Positions 59,637-64,000 of a stretch of 64,000 nucleotides of DNA are shown here, in pieces. The DNA comes from Dehalogenimonas sp. THU2 (GTDB lineage: Bacteria > Chloroflexota > Dehalococcoidia > Dehalococcoidales > Dehalococcoidaceae), in the NCBI RefSeq assembly GCF_039749495.1, contig NZ_JBDLLU010000010.1, positions 1 to 64,000 of the forward strand. The letters run 5' to 3'. Under the pieces are notes generated by a model, which did not search any database, was not told the origin of the DNA, and saw only the letters and a program-made list of their open reading frames with translations. The position numbers were made by a program, and so were the translations under genes. Each line of letters starts with the position of its first letter. The stretch's first letter is position 1.

Positions 59637-60278
59637 TTATTTGGTACCCGGGACTTTTATGAAGACGCCCGATTCCGGCTGATATTCCAGGAGTTCGCCG
59701 GCGGTCAGATCGAAATACCAGCCGTGGAGCGACAGGGTACCCGCGGCGACGCGTTGGTCGATGAAGGGGAAGGTCCGCAGGTTTTCCACCGACAGTAGAA
59801 TTGCGGCCTGTTCCGCGGCGCGGTGCTGTAAGGCAGCGTCCTTGCCCGGCAGCGACATCATGACCTGCTCCCGCGCCAGCGCAGCGATGGACATCCAGCG
59901 GCCGATGAAGCCCGCCCCCTCCGCGCTGCAGTCGCCGGTCATTAGCGCTCCGATGCCGCCGCATTGAGAGTGTCCCAGCACGATGATGCGTTCCACCCCC
60001 AGGCGGCAGACGGCGAACTCCAGCGCGGCGGACACGCCGTGATAGCCGCCGTTTTCCTCGTATGGGGGCACCAGGTTGGCGACGTTGCGGACCGTGAAGA
60101 TGTCCCCGGGCTGGCAGTTGGTCAGGATGGCCGGATCCACCCGGGAATCTGAGCAGCCGATGATCATGGTGGAGGGGTTTTGGCCGTGCTTGAGGATATC
60201 AAACTGCGAGCCTTCAGGTCCGAAGTAGTTTTTCTGGAAGGCACGGAAGCCGGCGATGAAACGTTCGATATCTTGCAT
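59637..60278 (-). CDS. beta-carbonic anhydrase
   Basis: Hydrates CO2 to bicarbonate. 213 residues with the zinc ligands in IIGCSDSRVDPAIL (Cys, and Asp/Arg dyad) and IIVLGHSQCGGIGAL (His, Cys), plus VRNVANLVPPYEENGGYHG. It may feed carboxylases; organism-level role not shown. AGGAG stands before the ATG. Confidence 0.94.
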   Translation of the reverse strand: MQDIERFIAGFRAFQKNYFGPEGSQFDILKHGQNPSTMIIGCSDSRVDPAILTNCQPGDIFTVRNVANLVPPYEENGGYHGVSAALEFAVCRLGVERIIVLGHSQCGGIGALMTGDCSAEGAGFIGRWMSIAALAREQVMMSLPGKDAALQHRAAEQAAILLSVENLRTFPFIDQRVAAGTLSLHGWYFDLTAGELLEYQPESGVFIKVPGTK

Positions 60279-60332
60279 ATCGTCTCCTAATCTTGTATAG
60301 AGGCGGTCATCGGCAATCGACGAACCGGCCCC

Positions 60333-61016
60333 CTACGATGATTTTCGATCGATGGTGAGGTTACGCCAGCCGATGACGGTGAGGGTGATCGTTACACTAA
60401 GGATTATGACGTCGACGAAGATCATGGCGTCCCGCCAGAAGCCGCCGGGGAACATCATGATGAGGTAATCCGTGCGCGGGTTCAGCAGCCAGAAGTCGTT
60501 GGCGAAGCTCAGGAGGTGGAACTGGGTGAAAAAGGCGTTGAAATCGGCGATGGCCATGGCCGCCCTGACGATGACGAGAGCCAGGGTGAACACCCCGCCC
60601 CAGAAAAGCGGCGCCGCCAGGCGTTTCGGTTCCCGGCGATAGAGCGTTATCCCCGCCACCAGCGCCGTGTAGATGAAACTCACCGCCAGCACCCCGTAGT
60701 CCAACTGGATCAGCCCCTTCACATCATATAGGTGGATGACCTCACGCTCGTTGAAAAGAGTAAAAGACTGACCGTCCTTGATGACGGTGACGTCGATGAG
60801 CTCGTCGCCGGAATTGAAATAGCCGATCAGGCCGCGGGCGGCTTTGGATAGCTCAGCATCGTCAAGGCCGGTGGTAGCGCCGACGTCGTAACGGTCGAAG
60901 CCGTATTCATACAACGGCTGGAAATTGACGGCGAAGGCGATGACGGCGCTGGTGATGAGGAGCGGCATAACCAGCACCAGACCCCAGCGAGCGGCTTTCA
61001 AGAGCCGTTTACCCAT
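60333..61016 (-). CDS. TIGR01906/DUF1461 membrane protein
   Basis: An approximately 227-residue integral membrane protein of the TIGR01906 (DUF1461) family: N-terminal helix, then the exoplasmic YGFDRYDVGATTGLDDAELS, GYFNSGDELIDVTV, FNEREVIHLYDVKGLI and three or four helices. I take ATG 61016, which overlaps the DUF2007-like stop; ATG 61028 or 61058 are possible and would lengthen the basic N-terminus. Function unknown. Confidence 0.85.
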   Translation of the reverse strand: MGKRLLKAARWGLVLVMPLLITSAVIAFAVNFQPLYEYGFDRYDVGATTGLDDAELSKAARGLIGYFNSGDELIDVTVIKDGQSFTLFNEREVIHLYDVKGLIQLDYGVLAVSFIYTALVAGITLYRREPKRLAAPLFWGGVFTLALVIVRAAMAIADFNAFFTQFHLLSFANDFWLLNPRTDYLIMMFPGGFWRDAMIFVDVIILSVTITLTVIGWRNLTIDRKSS

Positions 61017-61263
61017 CGAGCGGTTCATCGGACGGCGCCTTATCCACCTCTTCCACATCGGCCAGAATAGCTTTAGCCTCGGCCAGGTGTTCCGGGGCCA
61101 CCATCACCCGCATGGGCATCAGGGCCGAGGCTACCTGGAGGAAGGTGGCGGTGCCGGCCGATTCGATATAAGCCGGTATACCCGAGTCAACCAGTATGTC
61201 GCGCCACAGCGTGGCGGCGAACTCGTTGGATGCGGTGGCGGCGGGTTCCCATTTAGTGTCCAT
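61009..61263 (-). CDS. DUF2007-like small protein
   Basis: An 84-residue protein from ATG 61263: TASNEFAATLWRDILVDSGIP, AYIESAGTATFLQ, and MRVMVAPEHLAEAKAILADV. The pattern (short alpha/beta, EHLAEAKAIL end) resembles putative signal-transducing DUF2007 proteins. It overlaps dnaE (11 bases) and the following membrane protein gene, so is expressed with them. Confidence 0.8.
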   Translation of the reverse strand: MDTKWEPAATASNEFAATLWRDILVDSGIPAYIESAGTATFLQVASALMPMRVMVAPEHLAEAKAILADVEEVDKAPSDEPLDG

Positions 61264-64000
61264 TGCTCTCATACCTCGCACTGCCGGCGCTCCCAAGGAG
61301 CGTTTCCAGCTCGTTCAGGAGTTCATCGTTGCAGGTCACCCGGACCTGCGGCATTTTGAGATGGTACACACGGCCGGGGCAAGCCACCTGCAAAGCGATG
61401 TTTTCCGGTCCGGGATAGATGCTCAGGACATCTAAAACACGGTTGAACAACTTCAGGTCGGCGTCCGGGTTTTCAGTCTGGGATAGTATGATACTCAAAC
61501 GGCGGGACATAGCTCGCGGTGTTTCCTTCTCTGGTTGAGTTTGAGTCTGAACGGCCGCGGCCGCCGCTACGGCACCAGCCGCGGCCGGGGCGGTTTTGGG
61601 TTTGGCGGCGGTGGTCTTTTTGGCCGGGGGAGGGCCATTGAACTGCCGGGGTGGGAAACCGCCGCGGTTGTTGAAGCCGTTGCCGCTGGCGGGCTTGACT
61701 CTTACCATTTGGCCGGCCTCGATATCCTCGCCGGCGCCGGGCTGGTAGAGGCGTACCGCATCGACATGAATCGTACCGCTGTCGCCGCGGAAGACGGCCT
61801 TGCCCTCGACGAGCAGCACATTGCCTTCCTGCCAGTGGTCTTTGGTCTGGGCGTAGAGACGGGGCCAGGCCACGACCTCGATCCGGCCGTTGAGGTCTTC
61901 CAGTTCCGCGGTGGCGAAGGTGTTGCCGTCGCGAGTTTGCGAGGTGCGCGCCGATACTACCATGCCGGCCAGGGTGACCACCTGGCCTTCCAGCTCCTCG
62001 GTCACGTCGCCGCAAAGCGCCGTGGTGTCGTTGCCGACCTTGGCGGCGAAACGGCTGTATGGGTGGGCTGAGATATATATGCCCAGGAGGTCCTTCTCCC
62101 ATGTTAAAAGCTCGCTTTCAGCCACGCTGCTTCGTTCCAGTTCCAGCGGCATGGTGGCGACCTCGGCGACACCGCCGAAGAGGTCGAACAGGGTGCCCTG
62201 GCCGGATTCTTTGATCTTGCGCTCTCGGTCGGCGAAGTCCAGTACCCGGCCTACATTATGCAGCAGGGTGGCGCGGTCGCCCAAAGAATCGAAGGCGCCC
62301 GCCTTGATGAGGCTTTCCAGGACGCGCCGGTTCATGCCGGCGGCGTCGGCGCGGCGGCAGAAATCTTTGATACCGCGGTACGGGCCGTTCCTGAGCCGTT
62401 CCTCGACAAAGGGGGCTACTGCCTGCTCGCCGACGTTCTTGACTGCGGCCAGTCCGAAGCGGATGGCAGGACCGCTCTCGCCTTCCTCGATGGTGAAATT
62501 GACTTCGGAGGCGTTGACGTCCGGCCTCAGCAGTTCGATACCCAGGCGGCGGCATTCGGCGGCGGCGGCGGAGACCTTCTCCGCCACGTCGCGCTGGGTG
62601 GCCAGGAAGGCGGTCATATATTCTACGGTGTAATTGGCCTTGAGGTAGGCCGTCTGGTAGGCGATCAGGGCGTAGCTGACGGCGTGGGCCTTGTTGAAAG
62701 CGTAACCGGCGAAAGGCAGGATGAGGCCGAAGATCTCCTCTGCCAGCTCCTCGGTGTAGCCGTTCTTGAGCGCGCCGGCGATGAAGTTCTGCTTCTGCTT
62801 CTTCATCACCTCCGCGTTCTTCTTGCCCATGGCCTTCCGGAGGATGTCCGCCTGGCCGAGCGAATAGCCGGAGAAAGCCCGGGCGATGAACAGCACCTGT
62901 TCCTGGTAGACGATGACGCCGTAGGTCTCCTTGAGGATATCCTCCAGAGCGGGGTGGGGGTAGGTGATGGGCTCCTCACCGTGCTTTGAGCGGATGAAGC
63001 GGGGGATCTGCTCCATGGGGCCGGGGCGATACAAGGCCACCATGGCGGCGATATCGGTAAAATGGGTCGGTTGGAGTTCCTTGATGTAGCGCCTCATGCC
63101 GACGCTTTCCAGCTGGAAGACACCCATGGTCTCACCGGCGGCCAGGAGATCGAAGGTTTTGGGGTCGTCGAGGGGTATATGGTGGACGTCCAGCGGTACG
63201 CCAGTGCGCTTGCCGATGATCTGCTGCGCCCGCGACAGGATGGTGAGGTTGGCCAGGCCCAGGAAGTCCATCTTGAGCAGGCCGATAAGGCCGATGTCCT
63301 CCATGGGGAACTGGGTCATGACCAGGTCCGCCTTGCCGCCGGTGGAGGACTCCCGGTTCAGGCGCTGAAGCGGCGCGTGAAGCGCCAGCGGGTCCTTGGA
63401 GATGACCACGCCGGCGGCGTGGGTGCTGGCGTGGCGCGACAGCCCCGAGACTTGGCGGGCGGTATCGATCAGTTTCTGCACCGTGCCATCGTTAGCCACG
63501 GCCTCGCGCAGCTCGGCGGTTTCATCGAGGGCCTTTTCCAGTGTCATGTTGGGGCCGAAAGGCACCAGCCGGGCGACCTTATCGACATCGGGCAGGTTCA
63601 TGCCGAGGGCACGGCCGACGTCACGGATGGCGGCGCGGGCGCCCAGTGTCCCGAAGGTGATGATCTGGGCTACATGGTCCAGGCCGTATTTGCCCGAGAC
63701 GTACTCGATGACCTCGTCGCGGCGGTCGTCCTGGAAATCCATGTCGATATCCGGCATTTCCTTGCGTTCGATGTTCAGGAAGCGCTCGAATACAAGGGAA
63801 TACTCCAGGGGATCGACCTCGGTGATGCCCAGGCAGCGCAGCACGATGGAGGCGGCGGCCGAGCCGCGAACGCCGAAGTAGATGCCGCGTTCGCCAACGA
63901 AGCGGATGATGTCCCAGACAACCAGGAAATAGTCGGCGAACTGGGTCTGTTCGATGACGTCCAGTTCATAAGCCAGCCGCTCCCTGACCGCATCGGAGGC
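61253..64000 (-). CDS. dnaE: DNA polymerase III subunit alpha, N-terminal part beyond window
   Basis: Replicative DNA polymerase (C family). 915 codons are visible, open at the right edge in frame. Landmarks from the edge: FADYFLVVWDIIRFVGERGI, VRGSAAASIV, the catalytic MPDIDMDFQDDRRDEVIEYV, GAGRAAIRDVGRALG-like GARAAIRDVGRALG, AFNKAHAVSYALIAYQTAYL, HhH region, OB fold (VVTLAGMVVSARTSQTRDG) and a Lys/Ala-rich C-terminal region. The PHP domain is outside the window. DUF2007 and DUF1461 genes follow, overlapping. Confidence 0.96.
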   Translation of the reverse strand, partial: ASDAVRERLAYELDVIEQTQFADYFLVVWDIIRFVGERGIYFGVRGSAAASIVLRCLGITEVDPLEYSLVFERFLNIERKEMPDIDMDFQDDRRDEVIEYVSGKYGLDHVAQIITFGTLGARAAIRDVGRALGMNLPDVDKVARLVPFGPNMTLEKALDETAELREAVANDGTVQKLIDTARQVSGLSRHASTHAAGVVISKDPLALHAPLQRLNRESSTGGKADLVMTQFPMEDIGLIGLLKMDFLGLANLTILSRAQQIIGKRTGVPLDVHHIPLDDPKTFDLLAAGETMGVFQLESVGMRRYIKELQPTHFTDIAAMVALYRPGPMEQIPRFIRSKHGEEPITYPHPALEDILKETYGVIVYQEQVLFIARAFSGYSLGQADILRKAMGKKNAEVMKKQKQNFIAGALKNGYTEELAEEIFGLILPFAGYAFNKAHAVSYALIAYQTAYLKANYTVEYMTAFLATQRDVAEKVSAAAAECRRLGIELLRPDVNASEVNFTIEEGESGPAIRFGLAAVKNVGEQAVAPFVEERLRNGPYRGIKDFCRRADAAGMNRRVLESLIKAGAFDSLGDRATLLHNVGRVLDFADRERKIKESGQGTLFDLFGGVAEVATMPLELERSSVAESELLTWEKDLLGIYISAHPYSRFAAKVGNDTTALCGDVTEELEGQVVTLAGMVVSARTSQTRDGNTFATAELEDLNGRIEVVAWPRLYAQTKDHWQEGNVLLVEGKAVFRGDSGTIHVDAVRLYQPGAGEDIEAGQMVRVKPASGNGFNNRGGFPPRQFNGPPPAKKTTAAKPKTAPAAAGAVAAAAAVQTQTQPEKETPRAMSRRLSIILSQTENPDADLKLFNRVLDVLSIYPGPENIALQVACPGRVYHLKMPQVRVTCNDELLNELETLLGSAGSARYESNGH

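Overview
The window looks like a piece of a Dehalococcoidia chromosome (Chloroflexota), closest in character to Dehalogenimonas. The support is indirect: a tmRNA whose tag ends GERELVLAG, a NifV/LeuA-like enzyme of the type characterised as Re-citrate synthase in Dehalococcoides, a complete selenocysteine locus, RdhC/NosR-type flavoproteins beside Tat genes, and a strictly anaerobic style of metabolism (hybrid-cluster protein, B12-type radical SAM enzyme, Ni/Co ECF transporter). No reductive dehalogenase is present. Most of the window is GC-rich with dense housekeeping operons; the first 600 bases are visibly AT-richer and hold an integrase.

Layout. 1-1400: truncated tyrosine recombinase, tRNA-Val and a HigBA-type toxin-antitoxin pair. 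1473-7122: ABC-F ATPase, glutaminyl cyclase-like lipoprotein, hybrid-cluster protein, tandem Usp protein. 7282-8806: a DsbA/FrnE-like thioredoxin-fold protein with an in-frame UGA at its first active-site cysteine position, then smpB and ssrA. 8951-12090: small accessory genes and prephenate dehydratase. 12559-17175: selC, selD (itself with an in-frame UGA), selA, selB. 17257-24553 (all minus): a flavin electron-transfer operon (two FMN/CX3CP membrane proteins, a membrane-anchored GltD-like FeS flavoprotein, Tat-exported ApbE) next to a tat operon. 24934-28767: recA, recX, rny, a Fur-family regulator. 28832-31497: ECF Ni/Co transporter. 31599-45447: nadD, obgE, a Crp/Fnr regulator with a likely target operon, a radical SAM protein, Re-citrate synthase candidate, trmO, fmt, dnaA. 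45894-50821: rpsT, pyrF, dinB, folP, folK, patatin. 50959-57416: an accessory block with a Vps62-like lipoprotein, a hairpin-dense non-coding stretch, small proteins and a heliorhodopsin operon. 57608-64000: amidohydrolase, ThpR, DUF2267, carbonic anhydrase and the 3' part of dnaE.

The most striking items are (i) a heliorhodopsin (56649-57416) in an apparent operon with DegV, DUF1295 and DUF2177 proteins, in what seems to be a dark-living anaerobe, with the retinal lysine kept but two histidines of the retinal pocket replaced by leucine; (ii) the UxxC selenoprotein at 7282, which conventional gene calling would truncate; (iii) the paired RdhC/NosR-like operon that could carry electrons from cytoplasmic NAD(P)H or ferredoxin to covalent FMN outside the membrane; (iv) a hairpin-rich candidate non-coding RNA at 52190-52800 whose promoter-like upstream box recurs at 12285; and (v) several genes whose -10 element lies six or seven bases before the start codon, implying leaderless mRNAs.

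The parts fit together as follows. Selenium machinery serves at least two UGA-containing genes here; ApbE carries a Tat signal and is encoded beside the Tat translocase and the likely FMN acceptor proteins; SmpB and tmRNA form the ribosome-rescue pair; RecA and RecX are adjacent; and the Fur-family protein sits directly upstream of the Ni/Co transporter genes.
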